A DNA stretch of 7,802 nt from Gammaproteobacteria bacterium (GTDB taxonomy: Bacteria; Pseudomonadota; Gammaproteobacteria; Pseudomonadales; GM7GCV1). A program made the translations under genes and the position numbers. This document shows, in pieces, positions 1 to 6,295 of this stretch (position 1 is its first letter; every line of letters starts with the position of its first letter). Location: positions 1-7,802 of the forward strand of contig JAURLY010000229.1 of assembly GCA_030830945.1 (NCBI GenBank), in the 5' to 3' direction. The notes beneath the pieces were generated by a model. That model saw nothing but the letters and a program-made list of their open reading frames with translations, was not told the origin of the DNA and did not search any database.

Positions 1-379
1 TCACAAGTACACTCCCGGTATGCCCGTGAACAATGTTTTCCCAGACGCTATCCAGTGCATAATGATCAACTATCACAGAATCAGAAGAGGTTTTCTGTAA
101 CACAGGCAAAAACGCGCTGGCATCGTTGGCTTGAGAGCCCGCCAAACATTCGTTATAAATTGAATTCCCATTTGCCTGTTTGCTTGTCATATCGGTAGTC
201 AGCATGAATAATGGTAAGTCGTTGGCAACCAAGAAAGTAGACAATGCATCCGGCAAGCTGGCACATGCAAAGGCGACCTCATGACCTCTACCTTTTAATG
301 CCAGACCAAGATTCAGGCAACGCATGAAATGCCCCATTCCCATATCGGCACTGGCATCGACCCTGAACAGCGTCTTCAT
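1..379 (-). CDS. pseG: PseG, UDP-2,4-diacetamido-2,4,6-trideoxy-beta-L-altropyranose hydrolase (3' end outside window)
   Basis: Only the first 126 codons are visible; the frame is open to the window edge. PseG is a GT-B-fold enzyme that removes UDP from 6-deoxy-AltdiNAc, the fourth step of pseudaminic acid synthesis. The N-terminus reads MKTLFRVDAS, then a G-x-G-H-x-x-R motif at residues 14-20. His17 falls at the same number as the catalytic His of Campylobacter PseG. A second family-typical segment, VDHYALD, sits at residues 104-110. I chose the ATG at 379-377 because PseG proteins normally begin a few residues before the FRxDAS segment. An in-frame GTG at 409-407 would add ten residues (MPNEWKDVSN) and cannot be excluded. 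The gene follows the hisF-like gene by 39 nt and is in the same frame, separated by a single TAG. PseG assignment is strong; completeness cannot be judged. Confidence 0.93.
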   Translation of the reverse strand, partial: MKTLFRVDASADMGMGHFMRCLNLGLALKGRGHEVAFACASLPDALSTFLVANDLPLFMLTTDMTSKQANGNSIYNECLAGSQANDASAFLPVLQKTSSDSVIVDHYALDSVWENIVHGHTGSVLV

Positions 380-418
380 ATTACTGACGTCTTTCCATTC
401 ATTCGGCACGCATCCCCA
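380..418 (-). promoter_or_regulatory. Leader between hisF-like gene and pseG
   Basis: This 39-nt spacer is the longest non-coding gap in the window. Read on the minus strand it carries GGAAAG ending 11 nt before the pseG ATG, a weak and rather distant ribosome binding site. A GGGGA run lies just before an in-frame GTG at 409-407, which is an alternative start. There is no hairpin with a T-run that would suggest a terminator, and no convincing -35/-10 pair, so pseG is probably co-transcribed with the genes before it. Confidence 0.4.
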
Positions 419-1192
419 CTACTTTTTGATATAGTTTTTGCGTATTGGGATCCCAGCTGCCTGCATGACTTCCTTGGCGCCTGAAGGGGTAAGGTGCGTA
501 AAATGAAAAATACTGGCTGCTGCGACGGCCGAAGCGCCTGTCTTTAAGACTGCGTCCACCATGTCCTGGTAACTGCCCGCGCCACCCGAGGCGATGACGG
601 GAATTTTGACAGCATTGACTACCGTTTCAATCAACTCAAGGTCATAGCCACTCATTGTGCCATCCCTATCGATCGAGGTAATGAGTATTTCCCCTGCTCC
701 GCTGGCTTCCAGTTGCCGGACATGCTCCCCTACGTCCTTACGGGTATCCGTTTTGCCGCTATGACTGAAACACCTCCATGCCTTGTTCCCGGTATAGCGT
801 ACGTCAACGCTGCCGACCACACATTGCACACCATGCTGCCTGGCTATAGCTGATATCAGATCCGGGTTCTCAAAAGCGGCCGTATTGATCGTGACCTTAT
901 CCGCACCTGCGCTAAGCAGCCGTTGCACTTGATTAGGATTTCGGATCCCGCCACCAACAGAAAAAGGCACGAAACAGTCTTGGCTGAAATCGGCGACAGA
1001 CACATAATCCAACTCCTCGTTTGCACTATTAGCCAGGATGTCCACCAACACCAATTCGTCCACTTCGCGTTTGTTGTAAACCTTTATCGAGGGCAACACC
1101 GGGCCTACGCGACGCCAACTATCAAAACCTACTCCTTTGACCAGTCCGAATTCTTTCCAGAGCAGCGTGGGTATTACTCTGACTTTCAGCAT
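419..1192 (-). CDS. hisF: HisF-like subunit of a sugar amidotransferase system (not histidine biosynthesis)
   Basis: This 257-residue TIM-barrel protein aligns over its whole length with imidazole glycerol phosphate synthase cyclase subunit HisF. Visible landmarks are VKG at 18-20, DELVLVDI at 45-52, SVGGGIR at 78-84, GADKVTINT at 96-104, SIDRDGT at 173-179 and ASGGAG near 200. In true HisF, Asp11 and Asp130 are the catalytic acids. Here Asp130 is present (SVDVR) but position 11 is Leu, because the usual CLDV is TLLW. The ammonia-gate residues Arg5, Glu46, Lys99 and Glu168 (167 in the Thermotoga numbering) are all kept. With HisH and the PseA-like enzyme next door, I infer that it passes HisH-made ammonia to sugar amidination, as proposed for HisF paralogs beside WbpG. 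The ATG start overlaps hisH by 7 nt (ATGCTGA) and no Shine-Dalgarno is evident, so translation is probably coupled. Confidence 0.92.
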   Translation of the reverse strand: MLKVRVIPTLLWKEFGLVKGVGFDSWRRVGPVLPSIKVYNKREVDELVLVDILANSANEELDYVSVADFSQDCFVPFSVGGGIRNPNQVQRLLSAGADKVTINTAAFENPDLISAIARQHGVQCVVGSVDVRYTGNKAWRCFSHSGKTDTRKDVGEHVRQLEASGAGEILITSIDRDGTMSGYDLELIETVVNAVKIPVIASGGAGSYQDMVDAVLKTGASAVAAASIFHFTHLTPSGAKEVMQAAGIPIRKNYIKK

Positions 1193-1818
1193 AAATCCGA
1201 AACGAAATTGGACAATATCCTGGAACCGGCAAGTGAACTTTTCTCCGGATGAAACTGGGTTCCCCAGACATGACCCCTGCCTACGACAGCCGACAGCGTT
1301 ACGTCATAATCGGTCTGAGCCTGAACGACACCCTCCATTCCGGGGACAAATGTATAACTGTGGACAAAATAGAAATCGGTGCCTTCATCAACGCCTTTTA
1401 ACAAAGGACAATCGTAAATAATCTTAATGCTGTTCCAGCCCATGTGTGGAATACGGGACTGGCAGCCAAGCGATTTGATGGCAACAACTTCTCCGGGTAT
1501 CAGCCCCAAGCCTTCAGTCGATCCATCCATGAGGGCACCTTCAGTACCTGAATCTGCGAGCAGTTGCATGCCGACACAAATGCCCAGAAGCGGCTTTTTT
1601 CGACCTAGAACTTCTTCCCTGATCGCTTCCGTCCACCCATTGCCATTCAGATACTGCATACAATTTGTGAAATTACCTACGCCAGGGAGAATGTACTTAT
1701 CGGCACCGCCCATCTGGCCAGCCTGATCGATCACGAGGGTATTAATCTCGATCTCCTCAAGCGCTCTTTTTACGGAGCTCAGGTTACCTACTCCGTAGTC
1801 TATAATGCCAACTTTCAT
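1186..1818 (-). CDS. hisH: HisH-like class I glutamine amidotransferase supplying ammonia for sugar amidination
   Basis: This 210-residue protein has the normal length and layout of HisH, the glutaminase subunit of imidazole glycerol phosphate synthase. It starts with IIDYGVGNL (5-13), followed by the oxyanion segment PGVGNF (45-50) and the nucleophile elbow GICVGMQ with Cys81. The remaining triad members are His190 and Glu192 in FHPEKS. IPHMGWN (123-129) and FVHSY (151-155) are further HisH hallmarks. All catalytic residues are intact, so it should hydrolyse glutamine. Its position directly after the PseA-like gene (6-nt gap) and overlapping the Asp11-less HisF by 7 nt argues that the ammonia goes to the sugar amidotransferase rather than to histidine synthesis. 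No other histidine gene is present. The ATG at 1818-1816 is preceded by only a weak TGAG. Confidence 0.94.
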   Translation of the reverse strand: MKVGIIDYGVGNLSSVKRALEEIEINTLVIDQAGQMGGADKYILPGVGNFTNCMQYLNGNGWTEAIREEVLGRKKPLLGICVGMQLLADSGTEGALMDGSTEGLGLIPGEVVAIKSLGCQSRIPHMGWNSIKIIYDCPLLKGVDEGTDFYFVHSYTFVPGMEGVVQAQTDYDVTLSAVVGRGHVWGTQFHPEKSSLAGSRILSNFVSDLC

Positions 1819-1824
1819 CGGGAC

Positions 1825-2976
1825 TCAGATATTGTCGTAGTTGATTTTAATTGGACTACCGTCAGCATTTTTCTCAAGATTACCGGACGAATCCAGCTTG
1901 AAAATTTTCTTGTTGGTAAAACGATCGCAAATACGAGTGAACTGATCGACAGTGATGTCAAGTGGCTTGAGTATTTCTTCCAAGGATTTACCCAAATATT
2001 CCCAGGGAAATATTCCATCCAGCCTACCGACAATTTCCAGACCGTCTTGGCGCGTCAACCGCTGTCGACGAATGTGCATGCAAGCCAAATCCGTTGCTCG
2101 CCCGAAGCCAAATTTGAGGAATTTGAAATAGTCATGAATACCAGTCTGATGGTTATCCAGATTTTCGTAACTTACCATCGAGCCTTCAACAACCTTGTTG
2201 TATGTCGTAAAACCGTTGGCCTGTGATATCAGTACGTTGGCGAGACCGTCCCAGGGCAAATAATGACCCAAAAATAGTCCGGTTACTCCAACCCGCGCCA
2301 GCTCTTCATCACTGGGATAGGTGTAATTGATCAGGTCACGCTGCCGTATGTCGTTATGCTCAATAAGATCTGAAACCCGCATGCCTAGCAAACCGCCAAA
2401 CTCCTCAAGCCAGCGCCGGTTGAGCACATTGTTGTCGGCCGCAGCGGCCGGCCCCCCATATTCATTTTGGGAATTTTCTCCCCAGACGATCAATGGGACA
2501 TTGAATTGCACAGCCGCGCGCACAGGAATGGTAAAAATTCCGACATGCTCAGGCCATGAAATATCGCCCACCTGTTCTAACCCAATGCGGTTTAGTTTCG
2601 CCCTGACGCGCGGATTAGGCGAAACTTCAATGTAATCGACACCCAGCCTCTTGATATTTTCGATATTTTTTCGCCCAAGCTCCGAAAGATCACAAGTTGT
2701 TGAAGTTACGCAGAGAGGATTTAGATCCAATTGCAACATCCTGATGACTTGATAAGTACTATCTTTGCCGCCACTGACAGGAACGATACAATCCCAATTG
2801 CTGCCGATCTTGTTTTTGTATTTGTCTAGAATAATCGCAAGTTCGGCCTTCCTGGCGTCCCAATCGATCGCCTTTCGATTCTCATAATTCCTGCAGGCGT
2901 TACAAACACCATCGTCATCAAACATCAGGTCTGGCTTTGTGCTTGGCATAACGCATTTCGTGCAATAGTTCAGCAT
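1825..2976 (-). CDS. pseA: N-acetyl sugar amidotransferase, PseA/WbpG (WbuX) family
   Basis: This predicted cytoplasmic enzyme of 383 residues belongs to the family that converts a sugar N-acetyl group to an acetamidino group with ATP and ammonia. Known members are PseA of Campylobacter (acetamidino pseudaminic acid) and WbpG of Pseudomonas O-antigen. Two Cys pairs, CTKC (5-8) and CNAC (25-28), resemble a zinc site and frame the VMPST segment typical of the family. The PP-loop SGGKDST at 68-74 marks an N-type ATP pyrophosphatase fold, where ATP activates the acceptor carbonyl. The frame stays open upstream to 3063, but family members begin with the CxxCVMP segment, so the ATG at 2976-2974 is preferred. 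It lies 1 nt after the methyltransferase stop, with an AAGAGA-like ribosome site. The gene is followed by hisH and hisF, the expected glutaminase pair. PseA rather than WbpG is chosen because of the surrounding pse genes; the exact substrate is inference. Confidence 0.92.
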   Translation of the reverse strand: MLNYCTKCVMPSTKPDLMFDDDGVCNACRNYENRKAIDWDARKAELAIILDKYKNKIGSNWDCIVPVSGGKDSTYQVIRMLQLDLNPLCVTSTTCDLSELGRKNIENIKRLGVDYIEVSPNPRVRAKLNRIGLEQVGDISWPEHVGIFTIPVRAAVQFNVPLIVWGENSQNEYGGPAAAADNNVLNRRWLEEFGGLLGMRVSDLIEHNDIRQRDLINYTYPSDEELARVGVTGLFLGHYLPWDGLANVLISQANGFTTYNKVVEGSMVSYENLDNHQTGIHDYFKFLKFGFGRATDLACMHIRRQRLTRQDGLEIVGRLDGIFPWEYLGKSLEEILKPLDITVDQFTRICDRFTNKKIFKLDSSGNLEKNADGSPIKINYDNI

Positions 2977-2977
2977 A

Positions 2978-3616
2978 TCAATTTCTCTTACTTGGTTTTT
3001 CCAGCAGGAACCAGGTGATATCGTCCTGAGGAAAAACAGGATCATTGCGATAGGCAAAACCATAATCCAATAATCGGAGATTGGGAAATTTCGTCATGAT
3101 TTCACCCGCAAAGTCTCGTTTGAACAACTTGTCCGTATGCCCACGGTAAGGTATTGCGACTGGGGAAGGGTTATAATACTCACCGATCAGAATATAGCGA
3201 CTGCTAGCATTGACAATGGTTTCGTACACTCCGTCCAGCTCATCCGGATTGATGTGAATCAGGACGCCTTTCACTACCGAAAGCTCCCATGTCTTGCCTT
3301 GAGGCTGGAAATCCAGAATCGACGAATGATAAACGCTCTCTGGAGGAATGAATTTCTGGAGTTCTTTTACGGCATCTCCGTTGATTTCTAGCGCGCTGAC
3401 TTCTAATGAAGGAAACAGTAACTCTAAAACCTTGAGATTAAGTCCGATATTTGCGCCGAATTCGATTACAGATTCAACAGACTGGCATCTGGAAAGTGCT
3501 TTGCTGAAAAAATTCAGATTGGAAGCAAAAAGAGTGTGTTGTTTATTCCTTGATATATAGTCAGTACCAAATTCACCAGCCCAAAACACTTCCTGCTCAG
3601 TTTTATATTCACTCAT
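2978..3616 (-). CDS. Pseudaminic acid biosynthesis-associated methyltransferase
   Basis: This 212-residue protein is a probable class I SAM-dependent methyltransferase. Motif I is EFGANIG at 52-58, with an acidic strand end at Glu77 (ALEIN) for the ribose hydroxyls. The N-terminal segment EVFWAGEFGTDYISRN (9-24) is characteristic of the methylase family known from pseudaminic acid clusters (TIGR03587, as I recall it). It starts 4 nt after the pseF stop and ends 1 nt before the amidotransferase, so it is embedded in the operon. The target has not been established for the family. Candidates are a hydroxyl of the nonulosonic acid or the nitrogen of the acetimidoyl group made by the next gene product; both are inference. 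There is no signal peptide or membrane segment. Family assignment is good, substrate unknown. Confidence 0.86.
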   Translation of the reverse strand: MSEYKTEQEVFWAGEFGTDYISRNKQHTLFASNLNFFSKALSRCQSVESVIEFGANIGLNLKVLELLFPSLEVSALEINGDAVKELQKFIPPESVYHSSILDFQPQGKTWELSVVKGVLIHINPDELDGVYETIVNASSRYILIGEYYNPSPVAIPYRGHTDKLFKRDFAGEIMTKFPNLRLLDYGFAYRNDPVFPQDDITWFLLEKPSKRN

Positions 3617-3620
3617 GCTT

Positions 3621-3626
3621 TCACCT
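3621..3626 (-). promoter_or_regulatory. Ribosome binding site of the methyltransferase gene, overlapping the pseF stop
   Basis: Read on the minus strand the bases are AGGTGA, four nucleotides before the methyltransferase ATG at 3616-3614. The TGA in it is the stop codon of pseF, so a ribosome finishing pseF sits directly on the start site of the next gene. This is the clearest Shine-Dalgarno in the window; most other junctions rely on overlap or near-contact of stop and start. Confidence 0.6.
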
Positions 3627-4304
3627 GTTCCAAGTCGAAAAAATCTTCTCTGCTCTTTCCCAATCTTCCGGCGTATCTATATCTACAACACGCCAACTTG
3701 GTAATACATACCCCGCCGCGTTACAGTGTAGAGATTTTTCCTGCAGCCAAGCCGTCTTTTTGCCCCAGTAAAACTGTCCGCTATCGTAATAGGACTCTTC
3801 CAGGTCCTGCGTTCTCGTCTCGACGTTTTCCGGTTGTAGTGGAAACAGGTTACCACTTGGAGTCATTACCATCGCGCGTTGCGGTGGTGATGGGAACCTG
3901 GCTACTGGAAATACATAATCGGCTGTCCCGTTTTGTAAAAGCTCATAAGCACCGGCTAGATCTATACTTTTTAGGAAAGGCACTGCAGGATATATACAAC
4001 AAACTTCATGCGCATCCCAACCATGTTTCTGGCACTCCAGGATAGCGTGAGCAATGACCTTTACGGTGGTAGCATGGTCATCAGCCAATTCGGTAGGCCT
4101 CTTGAAGGGAACCTTGGCCCCTAGGTCACGGGCAATATCGGCAATGTATTCATCATCAGTAGAGACCACAACATGATCGAACAACCCGGATTCATTTGCC
4201 CGGGTAATCGCGTAGCCGATCATTGGACGTTCCGCAAACAAGCGAATATTTTTGCCAGGAATTCGTTTGCTGCCAGCACGGGCAGGTATGATTGCAAGCT
4301 TCAT
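3621..4304 (-). CDS. pseF: PseF, pseudaminic acid cytidylyltransferase
   Basis: PseF activates pseudaminic acid with CTP to CMP-pseudaminic acid, the donor for glycosyltransferases; it acts in the cytosol. The 227-residue protein is close to the usual family length. The N-terminus has the CTP-binding signature IPARAGSKRIPGKN (6-19) shared by CMP-sialic acid and CMP-Kdo synthetases. VVVSTDDEYI near residues 45-54, RPTELADDHATT near 69-80 and CCIYPAVPF follow. The C-terminal region has SYYDSGQFYWG and ends with VVDIDTPEDWERAE, both typical of PseF rather than NeuA. The ATG at 4304-4302 begins 1 nt after the pseC stop (TGA-c-ATG), with no clear Shine-Dalgarno, which implies translational coupling. 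Its position between pseC and pse tailoring genes supports PseF over a CMP-legionaminic or CMP-neuraminic acid synthetase. Confidence 0.94.
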   Translation of the reverse strand: MKLAIIPARAGSKRIPGKNIRLFAERPMIGYAITRANESGLFDHVVVSTDDEYIADIARDLGAKVPFKRPTELADDHATTVKVIAHAILECQKHGWDAHEVCCIYPAVPFLKSIDLAGAYELLQNGTADYVFPVARFPSPPQRAMVMTPSGNLFPLQPENVETRTQDLEESYYDSGQFYWGKKTAWLQEKSLHCNAAGYVLPSWRVVDIDTPEDWERAEKIFSTWNR

Positions 4305-4305
4305 G

Positions 4306-5463
4306 TCAGAATAAGGCTGAAACTTTTTCGACCACTTCTTCTACTTGAACATCGGTCATTGAGGGATAGATCGGTATGCTCAATGCTTCTGAAAAATACT
4401 TTTCGGCTTCTGGACAGTATCCTTCCTTGAACCCCATTTGTTCGAAAAATGGATGGCGATAAACGGGGATATAGTGAAGATTTACTATGATCCCTGCCCT
4501 GTGCAAGTTTTCGTACACTGCTTTCTGACCATGACCACTTTCTTGAATATCAACCCGAATTATGTAGAGGTGATAACTTGACTGTCCATTGCCATCCTGA
4601 AAAGGGAGTTTGATTGGCAGTTCGCTGAAGGCTTCATCATAGCGGCGGGCAATGGCCCTACGCCCTGCAACAAACGCCTCCAGTCTTCCCATTTGGCTCA
4701 ACCCAAGTGCTGCCTGTATATCGGTCATTCGATAATTAAACCCCAATCTCAACTGCTGGTAATTCCAGACTTGGTCATTTGGTCTTTCAGACATTAACTC
4801 TAGATCGCTAGTAATTCCATGACTACGAAACTGTTGCATCAGTTTTGCCAATTCTTGAGAATTGGTAACCGCCATGCCGCCCTCGGATGTAGTAATAATT
4901 TTAACAGGATGAAAGCTGAATATCGTGATATCACTGTATCGACAGCTTCCGACATAATTGTCGTGATAGGTAGATCCTAGAGCATGAGCTGCATCCTCAA
5001 TGATTCGAAAGCCATATTTTTGGCCGAGATCATGAATAACCTCCATGTCGCAGGACTGTCCGCACATATGGACTGGTATGACCACCTTTGGCAACTTTCC
5101 GGACTCACGGGCAACAGCTAATTTCGACGCAAGTGCATCGATATCCATGTTATAAGTATCAGGATTGATATCGATAAAATCGACATCAGCACCACAGTAA
5201 AGCGCACAATTAGCACTTGCAACAAATGTAGTTGCTGTCGTCCAGACCACATCACCCTCCCCTACACCAAGAGCCAGACATGCGATGTGGAGGGCGCTGG
5301 TGCCACTATTTACTGCGACACCAAACCGAGCACCTACCTTTGAGGCAACTTTTTTTTCAAAAATAGGCACCTGTGGTCCCTGAGTCAGGAAGTCTGAATT
5401 CAGTATTTCAATAACTGAATCGACATCAGCTTGGTTAATATCCTGTCGTCCGTAATTAATCAT
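4306..5463 (-). CDS. pseC: PseC, UDP-4-amino-4,6-dideoxy-N-acetyl-beta-L-altrosamine transaminase
   Basis: PseC is a PLP-dependent DegT/DnrJ/EryC1-type aminotransferase. It adds the 4-amino group, from glutamate, to the UDP-4-keto sugar made by PseB. The 385-residue product opens with INYGRQDINQADVDSV and SDFLTQGP (23-30), both typical of PseC. NSGTSALH at 52-59 binds the PLP phosphate region, EDAAHALGS at 156-164 supplies the Asp contacting the pyridine nitrogen, and Lys188 in FHPVKIITTSEGG is the Schiff-base lysine. The frame is open for 24 further codons to a TTG at 5535, overlapping the preceding gene by 56 nt. I prefer the ATG at 5463-5461 because the family starts there and it leaves a 16-nt gap. 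No strong Shine-Dalgarno precedes either start. The partner pseB is not in the window. Confidence 0.95.
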   Translation of the reverse strand: MINYGRQDINQADVDSVIEILNSDFLTQGPQVPIFEKKVASKVGARFGVAVNSGTSALHIACLALGVGEGDVVWTTATTFVASANCALYCGADVDFIDINPDTYNMDIDALASKLAVARESGKLPKVVIPVHMCGQSCDMEVIHDLGQKYGFRIIEDAAHALGSTYHDNYVGSCRYSDITIFSFHPVKIITTSEGGMAVTNSQELAKLMQQFRSHGITSDLELMSERPNDQVWNYQQLRLGFNYRMTDIQAALGLSQMGRLEAFVAGRRAIARRYDEAFSELPIKLPFQDGNGQSSYHLYIIRVDIQESGHGQKAVYENLHRAGIIVNLHYIPVYRHPFFEQMGFKEGYCPEAEKYFSEALSIPIYPSMTDVQVEEVVEKVSALF

Positions 5464-5479
5464 GCCGGTATGACCATAT

Positions 5480-6295
5480 TCAAAAAATTGTGTAGTCGGG
5501 CCACGCAGCCATAGCCTTCTGATATTGCGACCCAAGGAGTTCAGTATTTTCTCTGTATTTAGGTTCTCGACCTGTTAAGTCTTTATATGTGATAGAGGGC
5601 ATAAGCTTGCTATCACTATCTAGAGTTACCGCAGTGAGATTGATGAATTCAGAGGCGATTTTAAAGAACTCCTGCTCATGGAATATAGCTGGAAAAGTCA
5701 GGCCCTCACCCTTTTCATACCAGTGATGTATTCGATATGGCGAATGAGTGTAGTCGAATCCAATCATGTGACAACATTCAAAACCCATATAAATCGCCAG
5801 CGTTACCAGAAAACGAATTGAACCATGATATGCGTTAATGCGGCGTGTTATAAATTCGTCAGGAAGACGCTCGTCATGAAAGTGCATATATGTGTAGATG
5901 ATGTTAGGGCTTCGCACCAGAGGATAATTACTGAGATTGATCAAAAAAGTCTTATCTGGATTGTCAGCTATAATCTGCCGGTAAAGTTTCTGCCGAGGAT
6001 TGAAAATAAAACTCTTTTTTTCGTTAAATAGCATCCTTTCGAATGGCAAAAACCACCAGGGTTCAGTGACGGTGGCGTAGCAGACATCCAATTTATAAAA
6101 ATCATTGTGGAACGGAAAAAAATTACAGCACAGTCCTATCCGATCATTAAATGCTTCGAGATCAAACCATTTAACGGATATTCCATCGCCGAATAAATAG
6201 CAGCTTTCTCCACGATGAATATCTTTCAATCGATGAACCCGAGAGATGACAGGCATGGACAAGGCAGCAATAATTTCCTTTAAATATCGCTTCAC
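5480..6295 (-). CDS. Putative glycosyltransferase, DUF115/GT42-like; candidate nonulosonic acid transferase
   Basis: This 271-residue protein is not one I can name. Two segments resemble DUF115-type and GT42 sialyltransferase-like proteins. The first is an N-terminal RLKDIHRGESCYLFGDGIS (22-40), comparable to the family's H-K-G-x-x-C-x-x-x-G-x-G-x-S nucleotide loop, followed by CCNFFPF (56-62) and a DVCYATVTEP stretch (70-79). The second is GSIRFLVTLAIYMGFECCHMIGFDY (158-182), matching the pattern of a helix, then MGF, then a hydrophobic strand ending in G-x-D. That family includes CMP-sugar transferases and Maf-type flagellin glycosylation factors. The start is GTG at 6295-6293, overlapping the exporter stop as GTGA, with no Shine-Dalgarno, so coupling decides the start. 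Placed between a flippase and pseC, it may transfer the CMP-activated nonulosonic acid; that is inference. There is no signal peptide and the protein is rich in aromatics. Confidence 0.62.
   Translation of the reverse strand: MKRYLKEIIAALSMPVISRVHRLKDIHRGESCYLFGDGISVKWFDLEAFNDRIGLCCNFFPFHNDFYKLDVCYATVTEPWWFLPFERMLFNEKKSFIFNPRQKLYRQIIADNPDKTFLINLSNYPLVRSPNIIYTYMHFHDERLPDEFITRRINAYHGSIRFLVTLAIYMGFECCHMIGFDYTHSPYRIHHWYEKGEGLTFPAIFHEQEFFKIASEFINLTAVTLDSDSKLMPSITYKDLTGREPKYRENTELLGSQYQKAMAAWPDYTIF
6292..6295 (-). other. GTGA stop/start overlap coupling the exporter and the glycosyltransferase-like gene
   Basis: On the minus strand the four bases GTGA hold both the GTG start of the glycosyltransferase-like gene and the TGA stop of the ABC exporter. 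The preceding 15 bases are C-rich without a Shine-Dalgarno, so initiation probably depends on ribosomes ending the exporter frame. This supports a shared function for the two products and confirms the unusual GTG start. Confidence 0.75.

Noticed and set aside
923..1726. Several plus-strand open frames (923-1252, 1137-1421, 1427-1726)
   Set aside because: All lie opposite the confidently identified hisF-like and hisH genes and read as low-information shadow translations.
419..1818. HisH and HisF as part of a histidine biosynthesis operon
   Set aside because: No other his gene is nearby, the HisF has lost Asp11, and both genes directly follow an N-acetyl sugar amidotransferase inside a pse cluster.
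1815..2033. Short minus-strand frame of 72 codons overlapping the end of the pseA-like gene
   Set aside because: It is out of frame within a well-supported coding region and has no recognisable sequence features.
2436..2450. Perfect GC-rich inverted repeat (7 + 1 + 7 bases)
   Set aside because: It falls inside the pseA-like gene where it encodes a run of alanines. A one-base loop cannot form a normal hairpin, and no T-run follows on either strand.
2978..3616. Generic UbiE/ubiquinone-type methyltransferase
   Set aside because: The N-terminal VFWAGEFGTDYISRN segment and the position in the pse operon point to the pseudaminic-acid-associated family.
3621..4304. CMP-neuraminic or CMP-legionaminic acid synthetase instead of PseF
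   Set aside because: The shared CTP-binding motif allows it, but the SYYDSGQFYWG and terminal segments and the flanking pseC and pseG favour PseF.
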